In this document: one piece after another, positions 36,845 through 50,515 of the stretch
Position numbering within the stretch: the first letter of the stretch is position 1
Layout: every line of letters starts with the position of its first letter
NCBI GenBank assembly: GCA_002224055.1
Contig: AZLU01000129.1
Coordinates: 1 to 64,000 of the forward strand
DNA length: 64,000 nt
Direction: 5' to 3'
From: Pezizomycotina sp. ARF18
Taxonomy: Eukaryota > Ascomycota
Notes under the pieces: model-generated
Told to the model about the DNA's origin: nothing
The model's database searches: none
What the model saw: only the letters and a program-made list of their open reading frames with translations
Translations under genes and position numbers: made by a program

Positions 36845-39800
36845 TTAGCTTTTTTGCTGCTCTTCTTTTCCCGGGAGGATAACCGGCGCATCTTTCAGCT
36901 CCCATTCCAGAATCGCACAAGATAATCATCTACCGAAGGAAACTCCTCCTGTTCTTCATCACCACCATCCCGGGGTGTTTCCGCCACAGAATTTGCAACG
37001 GCAACAGGCGTACCCGTCCTGGTACCTGATGCCGAATCTGCAGGCGTTGACTATCTGCTGGTGTTGACTTGCCAGTATCGGACTTGCCATTGGTGACCGG
37101 AAGAACTGTATCTTCCTTTTCAAAGTCTTCCTTATCTAAGTATTCCACATCGTCCTTCTGGGCAACCTTAGCTGCGGCAACGTCGTCCGCGTCTTCTACT
37201 TGCTCAAGCACGCGCCCATGTCGCCGCTGGATTCTATAAGATTGCCTCCAACGGAATCTAGGCCGAGCTTCCTCGCTTCGTCACCGAACAGATCAGCGAC
37301 GGTAAGTCTATTGAATTTGTCCACCGTGAATTCGCCTTCCTGGATGACTACATCGTCGAGCATCTGTTTTTGATTTGATTTTCGCAAGATGTTTGCTTCG
37401 ATGGTGAACTCAGTGACGAAGCGGTATATGTGGACGTCGCGCGTTTGCCCGATTCGATGACATCTGTCCTGGCACTGTTTGTCCATGGCTGGATTCCAGT
37501 CCAAATCGTAGAAGATGACAGAATCGGCACCTGTTAGATTATACCTAGACCACCGGACGCGTGGAAAGGATGAAAACAAGTATCCTGTTGTCATGTTGAA
37601 CGCTCCGTAAGAAGCTGTCGATCTTCAATCTTCGTGGCACCATCTAGACGCAGGTATCTATGACCGTGAATATGAGAAACTGTTCGAGAATGTCGAGCAC
37701 TTTTGTCATTTGTGTGAATATCAGAGCTCGGTGCCCACCAGCCTGTAGTGTCTTAGCAGTTCGTCCAGCTTTTGTAACTTTCCACAGTCAAACTGAAGTA
37801 ACTGCTTGTCAGAAAAGCGATAGTAAGCCTGTTTCGCGCCCGGTGGAAAGGGTCGTCATCGTAGGCAAGACGGCAGATCTCCTTAACATCTCTCGCCTAT
37901 CAGGAAGTGCAAACCTCGACATGTCCGTAGCGACTACAGTAGGGTGACGCATCCGAATTTATGATGACAGTATCCATTCGTCTGCTCTCTGGTCAGGGTT
38001 GGAGCCATGGCATCCAGAACCGAAGACTTTTGCCAGCACCAATCCAAGAAATCTTTTCGTCGAGATGGCATCGGTTGTGTGGGCGAGGAGACGATCGCTC
38101 TGCTACAGATCTCTCTAATTTCGGCTCCGTAGATTGGGTGCCTGGAGGTCCGGAAGCGGTTGATGTAATCAGCATGCTTCAACCGCACGAGTCGATCGTG
38201 TCTTCTTTGTATTTCAAAAAAGCGTTCATTCCAGCGGAAGACGTAAAATCTGGCTTCACCTCGACAGACATTTTCTCCGATTGAAGCGAAATTTCTTGGT
38301 GAATATCGCGCGTAGCTTGAAGCTGATGTATGACCTTCGATATTTCACATGAAGTTGCCCAGCTTCGCAGGAGTAAGGTTGAGGAAGTCTAGATCAACGG
38401 TTGAGAAATGATCTTCCAATAGAAGCTTGCGCCGTACCAGCAGCTCTTGGATTTCATAATCTGCCACCACAGATCGATTCATGGCGAAGGAAGTTACTAT
38501 CTGACGGGTTTCGAATAAATCCGGATGGTTGCACACTTTCCTCAGCTGCATTAAGCAGTTAATGATAGAAAGATAGTTGCCAGATTTCAGTGTCTCCCTC
38601 GTTGAGCCCGCCCCATAAACTCCTCGTAAAGAAAGCGTTGCCTCTTGGATAGTGACACCATACAATATGCTCGTATTTTCCAGGCATTTGTTTTCCACAT
38701 CCTTTTCAGTCTGCGCAAAAGAAAAGGTCTAAGAATCCCGTGCAATTTCCGTATGCTCTCCTTCGATTCCTCGTCGAGGCCTTCGCGGCCACCTTCGATG
38801 AGCTGGTCCACAGGGCGGGCGAACCAGTCCTGGAATTCTTTCAGGTCTGTGAACCCGCAGGCATGGCGCTGGACATTCCCGACGGCATGAGGAAGTAAAG
38901 CAACGACCAGAGTTCTCTCAGATCATTCTGCAACGGGGTTCCGGTCAAAGAAGCCTGGAATGAGCTTTAAAGTTTAAAAGCGTTTGCCAGCGCTGAGACC
39001 TGAAGTTTTTGATATTATGGCTTCATCTAAAATAAGGTAGTGCCAAGACCTGCGCTTGAAAGTGGCCGCATCTTGGACAACTAGCTGATACGAAGTTATA
39101 CATACGTTCCAGGCATCATCATTAAGCCATCCCCGACGCTTTTCCTGGCGGACTTCCCTGGAACCGTAGTAAGTAAGGATTTAAACCCAGGTGCCCACTT
39201 CTTAAACTCCATTTCCCAATTGAGGATTACGCTGGTCGGTACAACTATCAGATGAGGGCCCAAACTTCCTTTGCCGTCGCTAAATGCGATATCAAGGAGA
39301 TGGTTTGAATTGTTTTGCTGTTTTGATCGAGTCAGTTTGCTATTCGATGAACATCAATATCGAAGAATAAGAAAGAGGAAAGCCTTACCCGAGTCCCATT
39401 TCATCTGCCAAAATACCGTTCGTCTTATTTTCATAAAGGCCAGCAAGCCAGTCCAAGCCGTGGTGCTGGTATTCACGAAGTGTTCCTCGAAGGAGTGGCG
39501 AGATAGAAGTCTTCGGCTCGTCTCTGACAAAGGGTTCAACGCCGGAGGATGCTGGCGTGGTAACGCTGGAAGCATCAGACATCCCCCGGTTTTCTGCGGC
39601 TAGAGTCGTCACTTTGCATTTCATCCGCTGGTTTTTTTAAGCCGCCACTTTCGTCCGCTTTGGCGGAGGACGATGATACCGCCGGCAGATTCGATTTTAC
39701 CGCGCCTTCGAGACTTCGGCCAGCGTATCGCCGTGATCCACATCCACCTCAACGACACCTGCCACTTTATCATTCTCTGTCGAGGGGGCCGATCCGGGCG

Positions 39801-42221
39801 CTGTGACGCTGACTTTTCTGCATCACGACTGGGCACAGGGACCATTTCGACTTCGACGGTTCATCATCATCTTCATCGTAATGATCCCTACTAGGCTCCA
39901 TCATAACAATGCTAACTTGTCTATCGCCGTCCGATTCAGCACCTTCATCTTCCCCCTCCTCGCCATCTACGACTTCATCTCCACGTCCAAGTTCCGGGAA
40001 TGGTGATGAGGAGGCATCTGCTTGGGCACGCATGTTATCAAGATCAGCACGGGAAAAAAATCCAAGGAGCCGTTAGCGTCTGAGCACTCTTCGTCGTCGT
40101 CGTCGTCGTCATCGTCGTCGTTCTCCTCCTCGTCTTCTTCCTGATCTGAGTCGTCGTCATAGCTTTCGGAATTTCGCTATCCATTGTAACATCCTCATCC
40201 GAGTCAACGTCATCGCCATCTTTGCCATACAAAGCATTTGGATCATCTTTGAGCGCTTCAACATTATTCCTAGATCGTATGGAAGCCAGAATCGGTGTCT
40301 TGGAGGTCATCAACGTCCATAGGAGTGGACTCTCCTACAGCGTTGATTCTCGCGTATTTTTCTCTAAGTTCCTCCAAAGTTAGGTTATCATCAGCGTCTC
40401 CAACAGCAGAACTGCTCTCGGAAGACGCTGCTTCGCTCTCGGACATATTGGATTCGTTTTCGGAGTTAGACGCTTCGCCCGAGTCATTTTCATCGTCCGC
40501 TTCGTCCTCGTCGTCATCTTCTTCGCCGTCTTCAGCTAAATCTTCGGTAGGCGTCGAAACTTGGATCTCACGTGTCTTGATTCTGGCGTTCAAAAGTTAC
40601 TCGAATGTTGCAGCATTTGTTTGAGAGTCTCCCGACCAGCTGCTTCTCGGCCTCGATAAATCTTTGAAGCCGAATATCCTGAACAGCCTATATTACCGAG
40701 AAAATGGTAGTCAGCAACAAACAAATACAAAGTACACAACAATACCTTATGTCCTTTTTTTTTTTTTTTTTTTTTTTTTATATCTAAGGCACGAACCTTC
40801 TCTGCCAACTTCATTTTGGCTTTAAATGATTGCACGACGTTTTGTAACGTCTTATGCTTTCCTCGATCGTTTCCAGCTCTATTTGTTCCTGAGACTTTGG
40901 CATCCGCGTCCGTGCAACCTCAGCTGCGGCGATTGCGACTTTCTTTGCGTTCGTCAGATGAAATACCCTTTCCTTCTTCAATAACTTATTAAATCGAAGC
41001 GCTTGCGTCAATAAATGATCGCATGTCCCCATTGTGGCCAGAGCTTTCAGGGCCCTCGTGAGCTGCGGGCATGAAGAACGTAGAATGTTTGGCTGCAATA
41101 TTCCATGTTGATACTCGAACTCGATCTTGTGTCGTTTTCGGCCTCAAGTTCAGCTGCTTTGTCCATGGCCTCTAGCTCTTCAGGTGTAGGATCTTCAGAA
41201 CGGAGATAGTCCTCAACTGAAGGGAACTTGCGGGGAGCGGTATGTTGTTGATGTTACACGCCAGGGCGGCTTCACTTGCGGCTGAACGTTATTCTTAAAG
41301 ATACTCGCCGGCGATTCGAGTCCTCTAAGCCGTCAGACTGGCCGCCATCGTCGGTGTCATCGTTTTCGCCGTCTTCATCAGCATCAACGTCATCATCGTC
41401 GTTGTCTACTTCGTCCATTTCTTCCTCCCCTCTTCTTCTTCCTCCTCCTCTTCATCCTCTTCGTCTTCATCCTCGTCATGTTCCTCTTCATCCTCTCCGG
41501 CGGAGTTACCCTCCTCATTCACTTTCTCTTCCGGCTTCCTCCTGGAAGGCCGTCTTCGCTGGCTCTGACGATGCCCAGGCCGTTGCGGAACTACCCTTCT
41601 TTTGCTTGCAGCAGAACTAAGACGACTGCGTTTCGGAGATGACTGGTTCCGAGATGAGAAAGTCTCTTAGTTCCTGGCCGAGGCGAAGTCCCATTTGCTC
41701 TCGCTATATTAGAACTTGAAATATTGCTCAACCTTCTCGTCGATCTTGTTGGAGGCGACGATTGTGATTTTGCGGGTGATTTGAATGTAGACCGTTGTAA
41801 CGTAGATGCTCGAGTAGGTTGAGGCGACGTCTTTGGTGAAGATTGAATTCGATTTGAGGACGGAGGTGGTAGGTTGTTTTTCGTCAGTGCAGGTCTGTTC
41901 GACTTGACGAGCGATTCTCTTCTAGCAATGGCAGAACGAGTCTGTCGAGTATTTGGATCCGGAGGAGGGGGCGGTAGACCGTTGGTCCTGGCTGATCGTT
42001 TTCTCCCCGTCGGGGTCAATGAAACTTGAAGGCGTTTGGGCGGCGGCAGATTTCCACGGGGGGACGGTGGCAACTCGATCTTTCGTCTCTTCGAACCAGA
42101 CGCCGAAGAGACATGGCCGTGCGCTGTGTTCTCCGCCTCTTCTTGCAATTCCCGGCAGCGTCCGTATCAATTCTCAAGGGCTCTTTGTGGCCGCATATTG
42201 CTTTCTCCTGTCGCTGATCAT
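36845..42221 (-). CDS. SWR1: SWR1 ATPase, Snf2-family chromatin remodeller
   Basis: Catalytic subunit of the SWR1 complex, which swaps H2A for H2A.Z in nucleosomes. The N-terminal part has [15 protein letters not shown] and [19 protein letters not shown] (about 42080-41940), then an acidic stretch (41480-41340). An HSA-like helical region follows ([27 protein letters not shown]; 41090-40620), and then a long acidic Ser/Glu region with [12 protein letters not shown] (40590-40060). The Snf2 ATPase begins [19 protein letters not shown] and [11 protein letters not shown] (39480-39385). It continues HYLILDEA and [20 protein letters not shown] (39050-38890), FLLRRLK (38710), [17 protein letters not shown] (38570-38510) and the insert [20 protein letters not shown]. 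The helicase C-terminal lobe has [20 protein letters not shown] and [18 protein letters not shown] (37540-37420). The tail has [13 protein letters not shown] and [14 protein letters not shown]1 is preferred over INO80 because of the FETRQ/VADYEI block and the VDDYLVRF tail. Many one-base frame changes; at least twelve. Confidence 0.92.
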
Positions 42222-42998
42222 GGGACTATGTCAAAATGAGGTGTTGCGGCTCTTTCACCAGATCATAAATAAATAAAATAAGTAATAAACGGATGGATCG
42301 TAGCTTGAACAAGAATAACACCTAAAGCAAAGGGACGAATAATAATAATAATAATAATAATATAATGATAATCTCCAAATCCCAGAAGTCGCTCTCAACG
42401 AAGTTACACGGGGCCAAAACAACTACAATAGTGACAATTCAGATAGAAATCGATAAAAGCGACAGGTTATGAGGGATCCCGCTCGTAATTCCAGGCCAAG
42501 TGGGCATGATGCCTAGTCTATCGTGCTATCCGCATCATTCCCCTTTTTCAAATTGGCTTCGATTCCCAAGCTTCTCTTTCTCCCTTCCTTTCGCCTTTTT
42601 TTTTGTTGTTGATTTTTTCCCTTTCTTTTTCTTATTCCTTTCCTTTCTCTTTTTTTTTAATGAGAAAGAGACGACCAAGTGAGACAGACGGAGACTACAG
42701 TAAAGGGAACTTCCGGTGACCCAGCTTAATCCTCGAATTCCAAAGGCTGCTTGTTTAAGAGAAGGTTGATAGACTTGTACAAAGTAGATGTTCAGGGACC
42801 TAAGGGGCGAGGATGGAGAATGGCAAATTTTTTTTGATGACAAATAAAGAGTTGTTGCTGGCGGTTAGGATCCGTTTATTTCTAATAATATATATTGCTA
42901 AAGCGATGGATATAAATGACTAGATGGTGTTCCTTTCTTTAAGAAGTACTTAATATATCCCTTCGATTCATTTTTATTTTTATTTATTCGAAATTCTG

Positions 42999-43035
<37 letters not shown>

Positions 43036-43702
43036 CCGCCTTGGGTTTGTCTTGTTGTTTATTATCGCGGTGTTGTAATTCGAGGATGGAAGGGAAAGAA
43101 AGATTAAAGAGGAATAATAAATTAAAGTAGGTTATTTTTCCCTCTCCTCTCTCTCTTTTTTTCCTATTTTTTTCCTATTTTTTTTTTTTTTTTTTTTTCC
43201 CCGTGAGTGAGAAATTTTTTTTTTGCTTGCAATCTAATCTGTAAACTAAAATAGGTAAATTGGTAGATAAAAATGATTTAAGTATACTACTACTAATAAG
43301 TTAGTGTATTTCTTTTTATTCTTTTTATAGGTTTTTTTTTTTTTTTTTATCGGGAGAGTCTGGGCAAAGACTTTTATCTTTTTATTTTCGCTGCAGGCGA
43401 TTCGATTTCGGTAACACCCCCCACTCTCCTCCACAAACCCCCGAATCTCTTATTATTGTCAAATCATCAACGTCCTAATTTTGACTTTCCGCTTCTCATT
43501 AATTCAATCAAATTCGTTGAAACTTTTCAAAGATCAAATGTTCGTTCTCGTTCATATCCCATCCTTGTTCCTTAGAGCACAAGACCAACACGGCCTACGC
43601 ACGCCAGGACTACTTTTTCTTATCTTCATTCCTTTTCACTTTTTCTTCCCGTTTCAATCTCTTACAGGCTTTCCGCTGACATTTTCCCTTACCACTCTCT
43701 AG
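42222..43702. other. Divergent promoter region
   Basis: Shared 5' region of SWR1 (minus) and the complex I subunit (plus). Holds (AAT)n at 42337-42362, pyrimidine block 42570-42660, T33 at 43003-43035, T22 near 43177-43198 and T-run near 43332. The last 200 bases are CT-rich, as before many fungal genes. No gene is seen. Confidence 0.5.
43003..43035. repeat. T33 homopolymer
   Basis: Uninterrupted T-run in the divergent SWR1 / complex I subunit promoter region. Confidence 0.85.
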
Positions 43703-44595
43703 ATGTTGCCGCGGTTGAGTGGAACAGCCTCTCGCAGGATCGCTCCGAGGTATCGCTCGTTTCTAAAGGTTAATTCTTCGGCCGTCGTCAATCAACCACA
43801 ATCATTATGTCTTCGCCGGTATGCATCCGAGCGCTCAGCTCCCGAACTGGACCCCGGAATGGTAGGCAAGTTTCATCTCCAACCACTTCCACGGCGCCCT
43901 GCGATCACCAATGCCTGACTAATTATACACATATCTCTATTGTGTTTCGCTCAAAAGGAAAATGGAGGAGCAAGAAAGACAAGGGGTGGGAAAGTGGGAA
44001 ACACGGGTTAGGTTGGGATCGGTTTCCGCTAACACCTTTTTTTTTTTTTTCCGTACAGAATGGCGGATACGTCAACCCACCAGCGATAAAACGGCAATTT
44101 AGAAGCCCTTATGACGACTGGTGGGACAAGCAAGACAGGAAAATTTCGGCGAACCAGTATGCGCTTTCCTTTATCCAGAGTCCAACCCCGCATATTACCT
44201 TAGATCACCGAATCTAGACCTCGTTGGTAAACAGGCTGATACTTCTCTCTCCGTGCTCTATTTGTAGAGGCACGAGGACGAAGATATAATGGGCGTTTTT
44301 AGTACGGAAGAATACACTCATGCTAAATCCAACACCGCACTCCTTCACTTCGGAGTCTTCATTGGCGCCGTGCTTGGACTTTCCGGCGTGGTTTACATGG
44401 TCTATCCTGATAAACCGGCTGTTCCACGGACGTTCCCTGATAACGGTCTTCAAACAGCCCTCGGTGGCCTAATACTCTCCTCGTAAGTCTCGAGGAATTC
44501 TACCCAACTTATTGTAGTTTGGGGTTTTTCAAGATACCGCGTCTAACGAATCTGGCTCCTGATAATCGTTACAGGTAAAACCTGATACGGAATAG
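43703..44595 (+). CDS. NADH:ubiquinone oxidoreductase ASHI subunit (NDUFB8)
   Basis: Accessory subunit of the membrane arm of mitochondrial complex I. Exon 1 (43703-43861) starts MLPRLSGTASRRIAPRY, an Arg/Ser-rich presequence, and ends ELDPGM. Exon 2 (44059-44156) encodes NGGYVNPPAIKRQFRSPYDD and WWDKQDR, followed by NFGEP once one A is added to an A4 run near 44141. Exon 3 (44268-44482) gives HEDEDIMGVFSTEEYTH, one transmembrane helix (LLHFGVFIGAVLGLSGVVY) and YPDKPAVPRTFPDNGL. A short exon 4 (44575-44595) gives VKPDTE and a TAG if the GTAAGT donor at 44483 is used. The frame near 44470 also needs one extra C to read LGGP, as in the family. The T13 run inside intron 1 lies right before the acceptor. 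Confidence 0.88.
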
Positions 44596-45921
44596 TGCTC
44601 TAAATAGACGATCCCAGGCGTGTATATAACGCAGTCTAGGTCTATGTATAAAAAGGAACGGATAAAGCAAGAAAGGACAGAACACTTCTTCCAGTCTTGT
44701 TTGTAGCGATTGATAGGATTTATAGGGTTGTATACTTTTCTTTTTGGCAAATGAGGACGCCCAAGAAGTCTCTTATTGTACATAAGTAGTTTCGATGCTG
44801 TTTCGATAAACAAGAATCGATTGTGTTTCTTGCCGATATTTCCTAATATTTTTCTATATATATTAAGAAATACTGCTGTTCAGTATGGTATGACCTCTTC
44901 AGCCAAGCGGATAGATCGCATATACCAATGTGTATTGTCTATATATATTCCAATTGAGCGACCCAAACCTTCCTTGCTCTCTCTCTCTCTCTCTCTCTTT
45001 CTATGTATATATATACCTTCTCTTCTTTCTCTCCCTTTTGGTCCATTCACGCCTTTTTTCGGCTTTGTATGTATTTTATTTCCTTTTGAAGACTCGCCAG
45101 CCTTTCCCCCAACGCTACCCTTTACTGGGACTAGGTACTGTTTATAGCAGACTTTCATTCATTATACGATCGCCTCTGAGGAGAATTTAACACCAAAATT
45201 CACTCAAGTAATTTGTTCTCCGGCCTTTGCCTTTCGTTCGCTTCAAAATAATTATCTACCTACTTAAACTAGTAGTGACAATTATCTGTAACTGTTTTCA
45301 AAAAAAAAAAAAATTTTTTTTGGTTTGTTTTTCAGACCTTTCTTTGCTGTTTATATATTACATAGCTCCTGATTTAGTAGTAGTTTAAATATCTTGGCAA
45401 TTAAATAGAGCTCAGCTTTATACCTTTACCACGCACACAACACATCAAGATACCAACGAACAGTCGCAATACTCGATAGCTTTATCTCTATAATCGATAT
45501 TAGTATCGTAGTACTCTGTAAGTATCTAAGTACTCCTCTCTGCGTATCATACCTCAAAAGTAGTATATCCTCTCCCAATTTGCCTGCCTAAAAGTTCCAG
45601 TGCATTCATTGCCTACGTTTAAGAGAAAACAAGAAAAAGAAGTGTCTCTGTTGTAACACCACAGTGCCGTCGCTGTCATTTACCAAACTTCCGGCGCAGC
45701 CTTTCTACGTCGTTAATTGAGCTAAAAAGGCCCTGTGTTACTTTATTACGTACATTAATTACATGCTAGTATATACCGAATTATATTACCGTATAGCTAA
45801 GGACTAACATATATATTGGGCCGTTTTTCTCCCAAGATAGATCTCAAAGAGTACTTCAACTCGCGCCTCAGGATACATTCCGTTTACTGCCCACCCTATC
45901 ATATAACCTAAATCCTACAAC
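44596..45921. other. Spacer with AT palindrome
   Basis: No gene is seen between the complex I subunit and UAP1. It holds a CT-rich block (44970-45060) and A14-T8 at 45300-45321. The bases before the UAP1 ATG (CTACAACATGACC) fit a fungal start context. Confidence 0.45.
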
Positions 45922-47771
<1,850 letters not shown>

Positions 47772-48182
47772 ATTACTATTATGCGTAACGACACTCATTC
47801 ATACAGTTTTCTCCCTTTTTTTTCCTAATGGGTCTTGCGTGAAGGAGCTTTGAGAATTGGGTGTTATCTTTAAGCATAAGTGGAATAAAATAAAAGATGT
47901 AAACTTTCTAGTGTGCACCATTGAAACAGTCTATCTCGCAGAGGATAGATAATGTGAAGTTATCTTTCTACTTGAGGATATATATGCAGCAAAGCTTTTT
48001 GCCTAAACCATAGAATACATTTTTATTACAAGACTTAATTATACAAGCAAGAAGAGAAAATAGCAGGCTTCCTTACCCTCAATCCACCTCTTTCCGCTTC
48101 TTTCTCTTCTTCTTTTGCCATTTTCTTGACCGTGCCGGACGGCTCCTCGTGTCGATAATTCTGGGGATCAGCTCCCGCTTGA
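47772..48182. other. Intergenic space between convergent genes
   Basis: Lies between the 3' ends of UAP1 (plus) and RPA43 (minus). It is AT-rich and should hold both polyadenylation sites; no gene is seen. Confidence 0.45.
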
Positions 48183-49191
48183 TCAAAATGTACCTTCGAG
48201 CGATACCATAGCCCCATCCGTCTTGACAGCCGTCACTTGGAACCGTTGGTTCCCTCTACCCGATTTCCTGAAGCATCCCGCCAGTACCCTGTCGTCTGAT
48301 TTTTCTTCGTCTTCTCATGCCAGAATGCCTCTTCTCCTTTTTGTCTCCCTCACCACCAGCGCCTTTTCCTTCTCCTTCTGCTCCTGCCGTCGCATCTTCT
48401 TCTTCTTCTTCTTCTTCTTCTTCTTCCTCGTCTTCTCCTTCTAGCTCCTCCTCCAGTATCTCATCCTTCGCATCGACCCAGCTCCAGCCCGCCGGTATTC
48501 CCATCTTCTCCGCCTTCGCCCCAACGCTAATGCTGAATATATTGGCGAACAGCATCCCCACGTGACTGGGACTAGCGTTGTTCACCAGCCCTCCAGCACC
48601 ATACCCTTCCGGGGTTTCCACAGGAGAAATTCGACGGCGACGCACACGCGAACGCAAAGGGGACTCGTTCATCAGCCGCGCGGTTTCGGACAGGAAGCGC
48701 AGGTTCTGATGCGCGAGGATAACGCCGCCGAGCGTCGGGTCGTGCTTGAAGACCATCGGGTCGAGGTGGTCCAGCTGCACGCCGAGCGAAGGGTTGGCCG
48801 AGTACGCTGGTGAGATGGAGAGGTAGCGGACTGATGTGACGAGGGAGTAAGGTGATGACAAGGGTATCGAGGAGGGATCGGAGACGTATGTAGAAGAGGA
48901 AAGGGAAGGAGGCGTGTTATTAGGGTTTTCGCTGTTGTTGTTGTTGATGCCGCTGCTGCTGTTGTCGATAGCTGTTGAGGTCATTGTGGTTGTAGCTGAC
49001 TTATCTTTCTTGCTGCTGCTGCTCTTATCTTTACTACCGCTTTTGCTCTTGCTTCTGCTTTTGATCTTGCCCTGGTCTTTGGTATTGCCGGTCGATGTCT
49101 TTGCGGATGCTTTGGCAGGTTCATGAGTGCTCGGCGCTTCACCGTTGGGCTGGAGGCCATTGCCTCCTCAGCGGGGCGATTTTCTCTTCAT
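48183..49191 (-). CDS. RPA43: RNA polymerase I subunit RPA43
   Basis: Stalk subunit of RNA polymerase I (partner of Rpa14, contact site of Rrn3), nucleolar. A Lys/Ser-rich N-terminal tail (49150-48990) is followed by the SHS2-type domain with VTSVRYLSISPAYSANP, LGVQLDHLDPMVFKHDP and GGVILAHQNLRFL. Then comes the OB-fold part with VETPEGYGAGGLVNNASPS, HVGMLFANIFSISV and IPAGWSW, an acidic run made by a CTT microsatellite, and the last strand VTAVKTDGAMVSLEGTF before TGA 48185-48183. The reading frame is open from 48984 to about 48260; ATG 49191 (MKRKSPR) is a likely start but needs one base change near 49175, otherwise ATG 48984 is the start. A second frame change is near 48250. Family call is by motif order, from memory. 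Confidence 0.75.
48395..48426. repeat. CTT microsatellite coding for poly-Glu in RPA43
   Basis: About eleven CTT units on the plus strand, read as GAA on the minus strand. It gives an uninterrupted Glu run in the acidic linker of the protein. Length polymorphism is likely. Confidence 0.8.
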
Positions 49192-50515
49192 GTTGTACCC
49201 CCGGTGCGCTGAGAGATGGTGATGGGTTACAAGCACATGGATACTAGGAGAATTAAATAGCAATTGCTATCGGTGTAGCGATTAGTAAAGGCTTCTTTTG
49301 GTGTTGACGATGGTTGAGTACCAGTTTGTAGTAAAAGAAAACGTGCACACGGTATAGATAGAGCACCTGTGAATCGCAGAAAGCACAAAAAAAAAAAAAA
49401 AAAAACTTCTGGTTTAAAAAATATTGCGGAAGTTTCCGAAATTTTTTATTTTCCGGGGAGGTCTTTATTTTTTTTCTTCCTCACCTCACCTATTCTCAAT
49501 TCTTAAGTTCACCCAGCTAATACTGTAATGTGTAGCAGCACGACATTAATACCAAGATACTTATTTATATATATAATCTCTCTTGCTTTTATTCTTTCTT
49601 TATTCTTTATTTTTTCTCTCTTTGTTTTCCTTCTCATTTTTATTATATTTGCTAGCTGTTTTCTCAAGTGAACAAATATCTCCAAGCTCAGTATTGTACA
49701 CCATGAATGAATAAGTATATAGTATGGCGCGTTAGCTTGTGTCAATTGGATTATACGTCTGGCTTGTATTAGAGATTTCTCTCGATAACTTAAAAAGGAA
49801 AAGCAAGAAATGTTTTCAAAAGGTCATAGCAATGGAGCGGAAGGTGAGACAAGGATATGAAGAAAACAAGAAATATCAATGCAATGAGCTATTTACATGA
49901 CAACAAATTAATCCCAAGAAAAAGTATGAATGTAATAAAAGAAGGAAAGAGGAGGAAAAGGAAGGGCTGCTCATGATTACTATTACGTTCGTGGCTAAGG
50001 AAGGAGTAGATAGAGCAATGCACGGCCATGAAGTACGCAGAAAGAAAAAGGAAAAGGAAGAAAGGAGGAAGGGAAAGGAAAGAAAGAGAGAGGGGAAAAA
50101 AAGGAGAAAAAGAGTATTGATATGTTCAACAATATAAATTGAGACAGTCAGATAAGACAATAGAAATACTGTTCGACGTTGTAACCATTCTTACAATAAA
50201 AAACTGTATACATTATCGTCGTAACCACCACCGTCGCTTTTTATCGTTTCGTAGCAATCAACATCATATATCGAAACATATAACGTCGAGCTATTAGGGT
50301 ATATTCATAGTGGAAGGTAGGGATACCTTGCGACAAGAAAAAGAAACGCGCTGGTTCTCCATCTTTTTTTTTTTTTTTATCCCTCTTTCGTTGTGTTCAA
50401 TGCATTTGGTAACCTCAGGTCCCATTTCAATTTGTGTCAATGGGATGAAAATAGGCTATTGGTTGTGTCATTCAATTATATCACCTTCGCTGGTTTCCTG
50501 GAAGACCGCCAGCGG
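49192..50515. other. Spacer between RPA43 and the Unc13-like gene
   Basis: No gene is supported. Contains A-run near 49388-49405, pyrimidine block 49585-49640, purine block 50040-50110 and T14 near 50365. It covers the RPA43 5' region and the 3' region of the next gene. Confidence 0.4.

Noticed and set aside
48317-48565. Plus-strand Ser-rich frame
   Set aside because: Shadow of the acidic linker of RPA43 on the other strand.
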